IMG/VR virus record: IMGVR_UViG_3300042260_000361
Span: 1 to 55,622 of that record
DNA from: a virus
DNA length: 55,622 bases
Direction: 5' to 3' (one strand)
The translations under genes and the position numbers were made by a program. Below are positions 26,101-34,885 of the stretch, piece by piece; within the stretch, counting starts at the first letter, position 1; every line of letters begins with the position of its first letter. The notes beneath the pieces were generated by a model. The model ran no database searches, was not told where the DNA came from, and was given only the letters and a program-made list of their open reading frames with translations.

Positions 26101-26750
26101 TTAATGGAACTGATGGTGAAATCACAATTTCAGGTGGAAACGTAACTTTAGGTAATGGTGGAACAATTACTATCGGATTACCGGATGATGTAATAATCTC
26201 AAACACATTGACAGTTAATGGTGATGTTGTTTTAGGTAATTCTTCAACTGATTCAGTTACTATCACTGGTAACTTATTCGTACAAGGAACAACTACTACG
26301 GTAGATTCTACAACTATCCAATTAGGTGATAACATCATCGAATTAAATGGTAGTGGTGCTGCTAATGGTGGTTTATTAGTAAAAGATGCTACTAACCCTA
26401 ACACTGCTTCTGGTTCATTATTGTGGGATTCTACAAATGACTTCTGGAAAGCTGGAGCATTAGGATTAGAAAAAGAAGTTGCTAGAATTGATTCATCAAT
26501 TTCTGCTAACACAGTCCTTAAATCAGACGCTAATGGTTTATTAGTAAATACAACTATTACTGATGATGGAACTGACGTATCTATTACAGGTGACTTTACA
26601 ATTGGTGGTTTATCTGCTGCTAATGCATTCTTATATGCAGATGGTAGTAAGACATTACAATCAGTTGCTCCTCAAAACGCTGGTGATATGATTCAATGGA
26701 ATGGTTCTTCATTTGTTGCTTCTAACACAGTCGATGGTGGAACATTCTAA
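23118..26750 (+). CDS. Long tail fibre protein with coiled-coil and GLLVKD repeat modules
   Basis: 1210 residues, Ser/Thr/Ala-rich. The N-terminus MAQIIKHRRGSLE is shared with three other fibre proteins and probably anchors to the baseplate. Repeats of about 28 residues (STLASYTASVDAHISAVNAF) suggest a trimeric coiled coil. Two copies of a module with IGDNIIELNGS, GGLLVKDATNPNT and SGSLLWDSTNDYW, two NLYYTDARV motifs and many SGSSQ motifs follow. No S74 chaperone at its end. The leader is about 115 bases long, with a perfect 16-base palindrome just after a late-type box. AAGGA precedes the ATG and a terminator follows. Likely a host-recognition fibre. Confidence 0.85.
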   Translation: MAQIIKHRRGSLESISGATKRAGELLVVTGSTGITADNGDSILFVGVDGSTATPANKVLQGATNPDLTGASYDTSIDGIPFYNTQTEKLYILNKGGNVEIKATANTGGTGIVSGSAQVKELLPAGSISGSSQVDITSAQGYTSLESRVSTNETNISTNTSDIQSINTTLDGIATEQTNQNDRLTALEGEDTAQATINSSVDSDLNDLFAGQTTQNGRLDTLEAFSSSLDATFATDASVTSVSSSLKANVVELFSTASDHESRIDTIEASIGGASGIGQRVGSLEAFSGSQETKNSTLASYTASVDAHISAINSFSSSQESKDATLASYTSSVDAHISAVNAFSASQLAKDSTLASYTASVDAHISAVNAFSASQLSKDSTLASYTASVDSQLSSIDTAQGVQDDRLTDLEGRANSNDLDVTELFATASNHEGRVDTLETFKSDVQTAIALDGQNVTINGNFTVSGTQTIVDSTTVQIGDNIIELNGSSAANGGLLVKDATNPNTVSGSLLWDSTNDYWKAGAQGAESKVLVAGGDSVVSGSSQINLADVTGNNTDNVSEGEGNLYYTDARVKSKLNAEGVISGSSQVTISSTTGYTAFSSSLAASDAELFASASDHEDRIDTIEASIGGASGIGQRVSSLEAFSGSQETMNATLASYTASVDSHISAINAFSASQLSKDSTLASYTASVDAHIAAVNSFSASQLAKDSTLATYTASVDSQLSDIASAQGVQDGRLADLEAFSSSLDAGFVNETQLTNAINGVNDTIDALSTDNIAEGSNLYYTDARVKTKLNVEGVISGSSQVNADSITNFDSNVKDKLNAEGVISGSVQVLGGTGIISGSSQLDNTTIAGATLTGVTADGTFTGTFSGDGSALTGLVTALDIAGDTGTGTVDLLTDTLSVLGGEGIDVSVSAGTITIAGEDASTSNKGVASFDADDFAVSSGNVSIKAGGVRATNLNADVVGEGLSLDGTDNSINVDYGSTAGTAVEGNTSLTVNGTDGEITISGGNVTLGNGGTITIGLPDDVIISNTLTVNGDVVLGNSSTDSVTITGNLFVQGTTTTVDSTTIQLGDNIIELNGSGAANGGLLVKDATNPNTASGSLLWDSTNDFWKAGALGLEKEVARIDSSISANTVLKSDANGLLVNTTITDDGTDVSITGDFTIGGLSAANAFLYADGSKTLQSVAPQNAGDMIQWNGSSFVASNTVDGGTF
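23962..24300 (+). repeat. Tandem coding repeats in the long fibre gene
   Basis: Units of about 28 codons reading STLASYTASVDAHIS with AVNAFSASQLAKD. A second block occurs at about 25040-25290. They probably form a trimeric coiled-coil shaft and are likely sites of recombination or length change. Confidence 0.8.
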
Positions 26751-26771
26751 TAAAAAATTGATTTAATTTTT

Positions 26772-26805
26772 AATCCCTCACCCAAAAGGTGGGGGATTTT
26801 TTTTT
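26772..26805 (+). terminator. Rho-independent terminator after the first long fibre gene
   Basis: AATCCCTCACC, loop CAAAA, GGTGGGGGATT (one G-T pair) and a long T-run. Confidence 0.85.
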
Positions 26806-26908
26806 AACTTTTTATTTTCCAATACTTATATACGTGAAGTTATATACTTTAATCCCAATAAATTATTACATACGATATATTTATATAAAATAAATGGAAA
26901 TCTATTAG

Positions 26909-29900
26909 ATGGCTGCAATATTACAATTACGAAGAGGAGATAATTCTCAAACTGGAAGTATTCATTTCGAAGAATCTGAACTTTTTTATAATCAAAGTAA
27001 AGAATCCTTACAAATTGGATACTCATCATCCGCAGAAGAGACTGGAAATTTAAAAACTCTCGTACGATTAGATGATATCAATACAGGTTCATTAAATATT
27101 TCAAATGATATTACTGCTAGTAATTTATCATTGAGTGGTAATGCAACTATTGGTGGAAATATCAATTTAGGTGGAACAATTGTATTAGGTGATGGAAGTG
27201 GTTCAGATCAAATTATAATTAATGCCGGTTTAACCGGTTCGTTGATTCCAAATGTTGATGATAGAGATACATTAGGAACATCGGACTATCGATTTAAAGA
27301 TTTACACGTTGTATCTGCATCAATTGATCATATTTTGTTACCGGGAAGTGGTATTTTATCATCATCAAACGAAAATTTTAGTGGATTTAGTAGTTCAGTA
27401 GATTCTCGTTTAATTGAAGTGTATTCAACTGCATCTAATCATGAAAATCGTTTAGATACAATTGAAACTACATTCTCAACTTCAGTAGATTCTCGATTGG
27501 ATTATTTAGAAGGTGAATTTTCAACTTCGGTAGATTTTAGATTAGATTCTACGGAATTATTTACATCTTCACAAGAAACAAAGAATTCAACTCTTGCAAC
27601 TTATACTGCATCAGTTGATAGTTCTTTATCTCAAATAAATTCATTTACATCTTCGCAAGAAACAAAAAATTCAACTCTTGCAAGTTGGAGTGGTTCAACT
27701 GATTTGGATATTACTGAATTATTTGGAACTGCTTCAAATCACGAAGATAGAATTACATATTTAAGTTCAAGCTTTTCACAATCGGTAGATTTTAGATTAG
27801 ATGAATTAGAATCATTGGGTAGTGGAAGTAATCAACGTTTAGATTCATTAGAATTATTCAGTTCTTCTCAAGAAACTCAAAATTCTACATTAGGAACATA
27901 CACATCATCAAATGATACTAAGTGGAGCACATTAGGAACATACACTGGTTCAAATGATACTAAAAATACAGATCAAGATAATCGTTTATCTTCATTAGAA
28001 ATTGCAAGTGGTTCTGCAATAACTCACTTATCTAATTTAGAAACTGCTAGTTTGTATTTGCTTAATCATACTCATAATTTAGAGTTATATACTCAATCAA
28101 ATGATACTAAATTTAGCACATTACAACTATATACGGCATCAATTGATTTAGATTTATCACAGATACATTCATATACCTCATCACTTAAAACTGCGTTTGA
28201 AACAACTGGTTCGAATGTAGTTGTATTGGGTGATTTAACGGTTAGAGGAACATCAACTTCAATTGATTCTACTCAAGTTAATATCGGTGACAATATTATC
28301 CACTTAAATGGTATGGGAGTATCAAATGGTGGTTTATTAGTAACAGACCCCGTAAATCCTAGTACCGCATCTGGTTCATTATTATGGAATACTGCAAATG
28401 ATTATTGGATGGCAGGACAATGGAGTTCTGAATCAAGAATCTTATTAGCAGATGGTGATAATGTAGTAACTGGTTCTGAGCAAGTTAGAGATTTATTACC
28501 AAATGGAGTAGTAAGTGGTTCTCAACAAATCCCTGCGTTATTACCAAATGGAGTAGTAAGTGGTTCTGATCAAGTAACTTCTTCATTGGATAACAGATAT
28601 TTAGAAATCAATGGTGATTCAGTTGTTAGTGGTTCATCTCAAATTGATTTAACACAAACTACCAATTACACAAGTGGTATTAAAACCAGATTAGATGCAG
28701 AAGGTGTTGTTAGTGGTTCAACTCAAATTACAGATGGTAGTGGATTATTATCATCATCAGTTGATACCTATAACGGATTTAGTTCATCAGTTGATTTAAG
28801 AATTCTTTCATTAAACTCATTCTCATCTTCTCAAGAAAGTAAAGATTCAACACTTGCAATCTACACTGGTTCAATTGATACTAAATTCAATACAATTGGA
28901 TTGGTATCATCATCTTTGAATTCATTTACATCTTCACAAGAAACAAAAAATTCAACTCTTGCAAGTTGGAGTGGTTCGGTTGATATTGCAATAAGTAATT
29001 TAAATTCAACAACTTCATCATTAAACTCATTCAGTTCTTCAATCAATACTACTATTAAAACCAAATTGGATTTAGAAGGTGTTGTAAGTGGTTCTGATCA
29101 AGTAACCTCATCATTGGATACTCGTTATGAGGGAATTGCAAGTTCAACCCATACATTAGTAAGTGGTTCTAACCAAGTAACTGCATCTTTAAATTTATTA
29201 TACGAAGTTAGTGGTTCAGTTTCTGCATTAGTTGGAGAAAGATTCACATCAGGTTCTTTAGGTTCTGCAGCATGGTATCACGTTTCAAATTCAATACAAG
29301 ATGGTAATCCTCAAGTAGTTGGTAACGCTGGTGCAGTAAAAGCATATATTGATTATGCAATGATTGTCGCGGGAGCAGGTGATATTACTGCAGTTCTTGC
29401 AGGAGATGGTATTAGTGGTGGTGCATTAAGTGGTTCTGCAACTATAACATTGGATACTGGTTCTATTCATTTTAATGAGGGTATTAAGAATAAATTAAAT
29501 ACCGAAGGTGTAATATCGGGCTCATCTCAAATTTTGGGTGGTAGTGGTATTTTATCATCATCAAATGAAACATTTAATACATTCTCACAATCAGTTGATA
29601 GTAGAGTAGATGCATTGGAATCATTTTCAGCTTCATTAGAGGCAACGTTTGTAAATCAAAGTGAATTAGCATCTGCTACTGGTGCGTTAGAAATATCAAT
29701 TGCAACCAAACTAAATACAGCATCATTTGAATTATATAGTGGTTCAGTTGATAACTCAATTGGATTATTAAGTGGATTTACATCATCACAAGAAAGTAAA
29801 AATTCAACTCTTAGTTTATATACTGCTTCGATTGATTCTAAATTTACTACATTAGGAACATATACTTCTTCGGTTGATAATTCAATTACTTTATTGAATG

Positions 29901-31123
29901 CAGTTTCACATTCACATTCTAATAAGACTAATTTAGATACTATAAACCAAAACTTAGCAACTACTTCGGATGTTACATTTGGTAGTTTCCATACAACAGG
30001 TACTGGTTCGATTGGAACTAACTTAACTATTTATGGAGATTTAAAAGTATTCGGAACACAATCAATCATTAACTCTGAAAACTTAGCAGTTTCGGATAAT
30101 ATGATTTATTTGAATAATGGTTCGACTGTAACAAATCCTGATTTGGGTATAGTTGGTAATTATAACGATGGGACTTATGCTCATAGTGGTATTTTCTCCG
30201 ATGCATCTGATTCACAAACTTGGAAAGTATTTAAAGGATATACTTTAGAACCATCCGGTTCAATTGATACTTCACATGCTTCATTTGCTTTAGCAGATTT
30301 CAAAGCAGCAAATATAACTGCAACATCATTTAATGGTGTTATTAATGCTACAAATGGTGTATTGAGTGGTTCGGTAGAAAACTACTTACCATCTGGTGTA
30401 GTAAGTGGTTCATCTCAAATAACTTATGCTTCAATCTCATCTATACCTGCTGGTATTGTATCGGGTTCATCACAAGTAGTATATACCTCTCTATCATCAA
30501 TTCCTGCGGGCATAGTGAGTGGTTCATCTCAAATAGATGGTTCTCAATTAGGTTCTAATAAAACTATCACAATTGCAGGAACATCGGTAACATTAGGTGG
30601 GTCTATAACTTTACCAACTATTACTGATGGAAGTGGTATTGTAAGTGGTTCATCTCAAATAACAAAAACATTACAAGATGTAACTACTGCAGGTGCAACC
30701 ACATCAACTGCAATAACAATAACAAACTCAACTGCATCAACGGATACACTAACCGGAGCATTAATTGTATCGGGCGGTATTGGTGTGGGTGGTGATATAA
30801 ATGCAGGTGGTGATATCGTTGCATATGCATCATCAGATAGAAGATTAAAAGATAATATTCAGCCAATTGAAAACGCATTAGGAAAAATAAATCAAATTGG
30901 TGGGTATAGTTTTGACTGGAATGCTGAAAAACAGAATATTTATAAAGGTAAAGATTATGGGGTAATTGCTCAAGAAATTGAAGAAATCCTTCCAGAATTG
31001 GTTGATACCCGAGATAATGGTTACAAAGCAGTTAAATACGATAAGCTAGTATCACTACTTATTGAAGGTATTAAGGATTTATCAAAAGAAGTTGAACAAT
31101 TAAAATCACAATTAAATAAATAG
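26909..31123 (+). CDS. Long tail fibre protein with C-terminal S74 intramolecular chaperone
   Basis: 1404 residues, the longest gene. N-terminal MAAILQLRRGDN is the shared fibre anchor. Coiled-coil repeats (SSQETKNSTLATYTASVD), one GGLLVTD module and many SGSSQ motifs make up the shaft. The C-terminus, from about base 30830, is a Peptidase_S74 chaperone: SSDRRLKDNIQPIENALGK, then YGVIAQEIEEILPELV. In this family the chaperone assists trimer folding and then cuts itself off just before the SDRRLK-type aspartate. The start has no SD; a TATATTTATA box lies at 26877-26886. Likely a receptor-binding fibre. Confidence 0.9.
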   Translation: MAAILQLRRGDNSQTGSIHFEESELFYNQSKESLQIGYSSSAEETGNLKTLVRLDDINTGSLNISNDITASNLSLSGNATIGGNINLGGTIVLGDGSGSDQIIINAGLTGSLIPNVDDRDTLGTSDYRFKDLHVVSASIDHILLPGSGILSSSNENFSGFSSSVDSRLIEVYSTASNHENRLDTIETTFSTSVDSRLDYLEGEFSTSVDFRLDSTELFTSSQETKNSTLATYTASVDSSLSQINSFTSSQETKNSTLASWSGSTDLDITELFGTASNHEDRITYLSSSFSQSVDFRLDELESLGSGSNQRLDSLELFSSSQETQNSTLGTYTSSNDTKWSTLGTYTGSNDTKNTDQDNRLSSLEIASGSAITHLSNLETASLYLLNHTHNLELYTQSNDTKFSTLQLYTASIDLDLSQIHSYTSSLKTAFETTGSNVVVLGDLTVRGTSTSIDSTQVNIGDNIIHLNGMGVSNGGLLVTDPVNPSTASGSLLWNTANDYWMAGQWSSESRILLADGDNVVTGSEQVRDLLPNGVVSGSQQIPALLPNGVVSGSDQVTSSLDNRYLEINGDSVVSGSSQIDLTQTTNYTSGIKTRLDAEGVVSGSTQITDGSGLLSSSVDTYNGFSSSVDLRILSLNSFSSSQESKDSTLAIYTGSIDTKFNTIGLVSSSLNSFTSSQETKNSTLASWSGSVDIAISNLNSTTSSLNSFSSSINTTIKTKLDLEGVVSGSDQVTSSLDTRYEGIASSTHTLVSGSNQVTASLNLLYEVSGSVSALVGERFTSGSLGSAAWYHVSNSIQDGNPQVVGNAGAVKAYIDYAMIVAGAGDITAVLAGDGISGGALSGSATITLDTGSIHFNEGIKNKLNTEGVISGSSQILGGSGILSSSNETFNTFSQSVDSRVDALESFSASLEATFVNQSELASATGALEISIATKLNTASFELYSGSVDNSIGLLSGFTSSQESKNSTLSLYTASIDSKFTTLGTYTSSVDNSITLLNAVSHSHSNKTNLDTINQNLATTSDVTFGSFHTTGTGSIGTNLTIYGDLKVFGTQSIINSENLAVSDNMIYLNNGSTVTNPDLGIVGNYNDGTYAHSGIFSDASDSQTWKVFKGYTLEPSGSIDTSHASFALADFKAANITATSFNGVINATNGVLSGSVENYLPSGVVSGSSQITYASISSIPAGIVSGSSQVVYTSLSSIPAGIVSGSSQIDGSQLGSNKTITIAGTSVTLGGSITLPTITDGSGIVSGSSQITKTLQDVTTAGATTSTAITITNSTASTDTLTGALIVSGGIGVGGDINAGGDIVAYASSDRRLKDNIQPIENALGKINQIGGYSFDWNAEKQNIYKGKDYGVIAQEIEEILPELVDTRDNGYKAVKYDKLVSLLIEGIKDLSKEVEQLKSQLNK

Positions 31124-31133
31124 GATATAACAA

Positions 31134-31778
31134 ATGGCACAAATAATCCGTTTAAAGAGGTCAACCACCTCTGGCTCAAAACCGACAATCAGTTCATTAG
31201 AAACTGGAGAAATTGCAGTAAACGTTTATGATGGTAAAGCTTTCATTCGTAAAAGTGGAAGTGTTGATGAAGTAAATGAATTAGTTTCTACCAATACTGA
31301 AACTGCAATTGCAGGTAATATCAATATTGATGGAAGCATTACAGCATCATATTTTTCCGGAGATGGTTCTCAATTAACAAACATTACCGTTGATCAAGCA
31401 TCAACCGTACAAAAATCTTTTTCAAACTCATCTACTTGGGTAATTAACCACAACTTCAATACACCAAATGCAATTGCACAGGTATTTGATGAAGATGGTT
31501 ATCAAGTAATTCCACAAACTTTGAGACATACTAATAGTAATACCGTTACTATTACATTTGAATCGCCAAGAAGTGGTTATGCAGTTGTTGCACGTGGTGG
31601 TCACATTGTTAGTGGTTCTATCGCAGCAAATTCGGTTGAAGGTTTAAGTACAGCAATTACAAACCAAGCTAATTTGTTAGGATTATTTAGTGGTTCTGCA
31701 CAAATAACAATGAGTGGTGATGTAACTGGTACTGCAGCAGGAACGATTATTTCACAAATCGATGGGGGTTCAATTTAA
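31134..31778 (+). CDS. Short tail fibre protein
   Basis: 214 residues. Opens MAQIIRLKRSTTSGSKPTIS then LETGEIAVNVYDGKAFIRK, the shared anchor domain in its clearest form. A GDGSQLTN linker leads to a beta-sandwich-like domain (WVINHNFNTPNAIAQVFDED to SGYAVVARGG) that also occurs twice in the gene at 34040. The end (VTGTAAGTIISQIDGGSI) is similar in style to the gene at 22334, which ends ITIDGGNI. AGGA precedes the start 10 bases after the S74 fibre. Probably assembles with the following fibre gene. Confidence 0.75.
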   Translation: MAQIIRLKRSTTSGSKPTISSLETGEIAVNVYDGKAFIRKSGSVDEVNELVSTNTETAIAGNINIDGSITASYFSGDGSQLTNITVDQASTVQKSFSNSSTWVINHNFNTPNAIAQVFDEDGYQVIPQTLRHTNSNTVTITFESPRSGYAVVARGGHIVSGSIAANSVEGLSTAITNQANLLGLFSGSAQITMSGDVTGTAAGTIISQIDGGSI

Positions 31779-31821
31779 AAAAAATTATATACTTATAATA
31801 TAATAAAAAGGATAAAAAAAG

Positions 31822-33945
31822 ATGATATTACACAGTCCAATAATTTCAGGTTCACTAACCTTTGCCGATGGTTCAACGTTTACGTTGCCAGATAATGGTA
31901 TATATAGTGGTTCGTATAGTGGTTCATTCCAAGGAACAACATATACCGGTGGAACATTCATAGGGAATGGTTCTCAATTAACTTTTGGTGGAACTGGAAT
32001 TGTTTCAGGTTCAACACAACTTACTACTGATTTAGATGCTCGTTACTTAAATGTAGGGGGTGAAGGTGTAGTTAGTGGTTCATCTCAAGTAAGTATTTCA
32101 GCAACCACAGGGTATTCTGATTTTAGTTCTTCATTGGATGGTAGAATTTCTACTGAAAAAGGAAGAATCGATGCTATTTTAGATGCATCTACTGCAGATG
32201 CAGATACTTTTGCAGAAATCGTATCTTTAGTAAATTCAGTTGATACAACTAATGATAATGCTTTTGCAGCATTCTATACTGCAAGTAATGCAGCAGATAC
32301 AGCTCAAAACGCAAGATTAACATCGATTGAATCTGTAACTGGCTCATATGAAACTAAAGGTAGAGGAATCGTTTCAGGTTCATCACAAGTAGTTTATACA
32401 TCGTTATCATCTATTCCTGCAGGTATTGTTTCTGGTTCATCTCAAATTAACTTAGGAAGTGTAAGTGGAAACACAACTTCAAATGTAAATGAAGGAACTA
32501 ATTTATATTATACTGACGCTAGAGTAAAAACTAAATTAAACGCAGAAGGCGTTATTAGTGGTTCAATTCAAGTATTAGGTGGAACTGGAATCGTTTCTGG
32601 ATCATCTCAAGTTAATTTGGCAGATGCAAGTGGAAACACAACATCAAATATATCTGAAGGTTCAAACTTATACTATACTGATGCTAGAGTAAAAACTAAA
32701 TTAGATGCTGAAGGTGTAATCTCTGGTTCATCTCAAGTAACTTACGCTTCAATTTCTGTAATTCCTGCAGGTATTGTAAGTGGTTCTGCACAAGTAACAC
32801 CATTATTACCAGCAGGTTCAGTATCGGGTTCATCTCAAGTAACAATTTCATCTACAACTGGATATACTGCTTTTAGTTCTTCAGTAGATAGTAGAATTAT
32901 TACAGAGAAAGAAAGAGTTGATGCTATTTTAGCTTCTGCAGATGCAAATGCAGATACTTTCGCAGAAATTGTAACATTAATCAATTCAGTTGATACAACT
33001 AATGATAACACATTCGCTTCGTTCTATACTTCTAGTAACAATACGAATGATGCTCAAAATGCAAGATTAACTTCAATCGAATCTGTAACGGGTTCTTATG
33101 AAACTAAAGGTAGAGGAATCGTTTCGGGTTCATCTCAAATAACTTATGCTTCAATCTCATCAATCCCAGCAGGTATTGTTTCAGGTTCTGCACAAGTAAC
33201 TCCATTATTACCAACTGGTACAATTAGTGGTTCATCTCAAGTAACTTATGCATCAATCTCTTCAATTCCATCGGGTATTGTAAGTGGTTCATCTCAAGTA
33301 ACTCCATTATTACCGGTAGGTGTAGTATCTGGTTCATCTCAAATTAACTTAGGAAGTGTGAATGGTAATTCTACTTCAAATGTAACTGAAGGAACTAATT
33401 TATATTACACAGATGCTAGAGTAAAAACTAAATTAAATGCAGAAGGTGTAATTTCAGGTTCAGCTCAACTTACAACTGAATTTGATACAAGATACTTAAA
33501 TACATTAGGTGAAGGAATCGTATCGGGATCATCACAGATAACATTAGCATCCACATCTGGGTTTGGAACTTATATCAACCAAGCAGTATTAACTACATCA
33601 GCAGTAACATTTGCTAGTGTATCTGCAACGGGTGATGTAATCGCATACTCATCTTCAGATAGAAGATTAAAAGATAATATTAAGAACATTGAAAATCCAA
33701 TCGAAAAAGTTCAACAATTAAATGGTGTAACTTGGGAATGGAATTCAAACGCTGATGAATTACAACAATCTTTACCAACGGTAGGGGTAATTGCACAAGA
33801 AGTTGAAGAAGTTCTACCACAATTAGTTCACAATAGAGAAAATGGTTATAAAGGTGTTGATTACGCTAAATTAACTGGTCTTTTAATTGAAGCAATCAAA
33901 GAACAACAAAAACAAATTGACGAATTAAAGTCAAAATTGCAATAA
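31822..33945 (+). CDS. Tail fibre with C-terminal S74 chaperone, lacking the N-terminal anchor
   Basis: 707 residues. Unlike the other long fibres it lacks the MAQII-type anchor and starts MILHSPIISGSLTFADGS, so it may be a distal half-fibre joined to another subunit. Three NLYYTDARVKTKL motifs, two copies of ADTFAEIV-LINSVDTTND and many SGSSQ motifs form the shaft. From about 33650 an S74 chaperone (SSDRRLKDNIKNIENPIEK, VGVIAQEVEEVLPQLV) closes the protein and is expected to self-cleave. AAGGA and a variant late box (ATACTTATA) precede the start. Confidence 0.87.
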   Translation: MILHSPIISGSLTFADGSTFTLPDNGIYSGSYSGSFQGTTYTGGTFIGNGSQLTFGGTGIVSGSTQLTTDLDARYLNVGGEGVVSGSSQVSISATTGYSDFSSSLDGRISTEKGRIDAILDASTADADTFAEIVSLVNSVDTTNDNAFAAFYTASNAADTAQNARLTSIESVTGSYETKGRGIVSGSSQVVYTSLSSIPAGIVSGSSQINLGSVSGNTTSNVNEGTNLYYTDARVKTKLNAEGVISGSIQVLGGTGIVSGSSQVNLADASGNTTSNISEGSNLYYTDARVKTKLDAEGVISGSSQVTYASISVIPAGIVSGSAQVTPLLPAGSVSGSSQVTISSTTGYTAFSSSVDSRIITEKERVDAILASADANADTFAEIVTLINSVDTTNDNTFASFYTSSNNTNDAQNARLTSIESVTGSYETKGRGIVSGSSQITYASISSIPAGIVSGSAQVTPLLPTGTISGSSQVTYASISSIPSGIVSGSSQVTPLLPVGVVSGSSQINLGSVNGNSTSNVTEGTNLYYTDARVKTKLNAEGVISGSAQLTTEFDTRYLNTLGEGIVSGSSQITLASTSGFGTYINQAVLTTSAVTFASVSATGDVIAYSSSDRRLKDNIKNIENPIEKVQQLNGVTWEWNSNADELQQSLPTVGVIAQEVEEVLPQLVHNRENGYKGVDYAKLTGLLIEAIKEQQKQIDELKSKLQ

Positions 33946-33967
33946 AATAATAGAAAAATAAAGGTTA

Positions 33968-33993
33968 AGCCCTTCCTTATATAAGGAGGGGCT
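33968..33993 (+). other. Strong hairpin between fibre genes, no T-run
   Basis: AGCCCTTCCTT, loop ATAT, AAGGAGGGGCT: an 11-pair stem with one T-G pair. The lack of a T-run argues against a simple terminator. It may be an mRNA-processing site or a 5' stabiliser for the gene at 34040. Confidence 0.6.
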
Positions 33994-34039
33994 ATTACAT
34001 AACCGAGTAGTTAAATAATGAAAACGGTAAGTCATAAAT

Positions 34040-34882
34040 ATGGCACAAGTAGTAAAGCTAAAAAGAACAGCAGTCGAGGGTAAAATCCCTACAACCGCAA
34101 CTCTTGAATTGGGGGAGTTGGCAATAAATACCTATGATGGTAGGATATTTTTTGAAAAAGATAATGGAACACCAACGGTCCAACAAATAATAACAACTGA
34201 TTCAGTTACTACTGGTTCTATACAACTTACTGGTCTCATATCCGCATCATACTTTTTAGGTAATGGTTCGGAATTATCATTTGGTGGAACAAATCTAGTT
34301 TCATCTTCAGCACAATTAACATCATCATTAGATGAAAGATATTTAAATACCATAGGTGAATTATTCTCAGGTTCGTTTACCGGTGAATATTCGGGTTCAT
34401 TTATAGGAGATGGTTCACAATTAACTAATTTACCATCTGCAGAAATATCACAAGTTGCAACCGTAACTGCATCATTTCAAAATCAATCATCAATTTCGGT
34501 AAATCACAATTTTAATTCAAAAAATGTGATAATATCCGTATATGGTAGTAACGATTCACAAATCATACCCCAATCAGTTGTTTTAACTGATAATAATACC
34601 ACTACAATTGGGTTATCTGGGTTACATAGTGGATATGTAGTAGTTGCTAAGGGTGGTCATTTAATTGCAAATGAAGATTTAACTACTCATAAAGAAATTG
34701 TGAGTGGTAATTCAACTTATACCATTCTTCATAATTTAATCGAAGAATATCCATTAGTTCAAGCATGGAATACTTTCACTAAAAGACAAGAACAACCATC
34801 GATAGTAGAATCTATTGATGAAAATTCTATATCAATTACATTTGCAGGAATATTTAACGGAAAAATTATAATCAAAAAATAA
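34040..34882 (+). CDS. Short tail fibre with two beta-sandwich repeats
   Basis: 280 residues. N-terminal MAQVVKLKRTAVEGKIPT then LELGELAINTYDGRIFFEK is the shared fibre anchor. After GDGSQLTNL come two domains like that in the gene at 31134: one with ISVNHNFNSKNVIISVYGS, the other with YTILHNLIEEYPLVQAWN. Such domains are candidate tip or adaptor modules. The leader contains a strong hairpin (33968-33993) without a T-run. There is no SD. The glycosyltransferase gene starts three bases after its stop. Confidence 0.75.
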   Translation: MAQVVKLKRTAVEGKIPTTATLELGELAINTYDGRIFFEKDNGTPTVQQIITTDSVTTGSIQLTGLISASYFLGNGSELSFGGTNLVSSSAQLTSSLDERYLNTIGELFSGSFTGEYSGSFIGDGSQLTNLPSAEISQVATVTASFQNQSSISVNHNFNSKNVIISVYGSNDSQIIPQSVVLTDNNTTTIGLSGLHSGYVVVAKGGHLIANEDLTTHKEIVSGNSTYTILHNLIEEYPLVQAWNTFTKRQEQPSIVESIDENSISITFAGIFNGKIIIKK

Positions 34883-34885
34883 TTT

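Noticed and set aside
25643-26512. Two long open frames on the minus strand inside the fibre gene
   Set aside because: They mirror the repetitive, codon-biased fibre gene, lack start signals and their Pro/Ser/Val-rich products look like antisense translations. All other genes are on the + strand.
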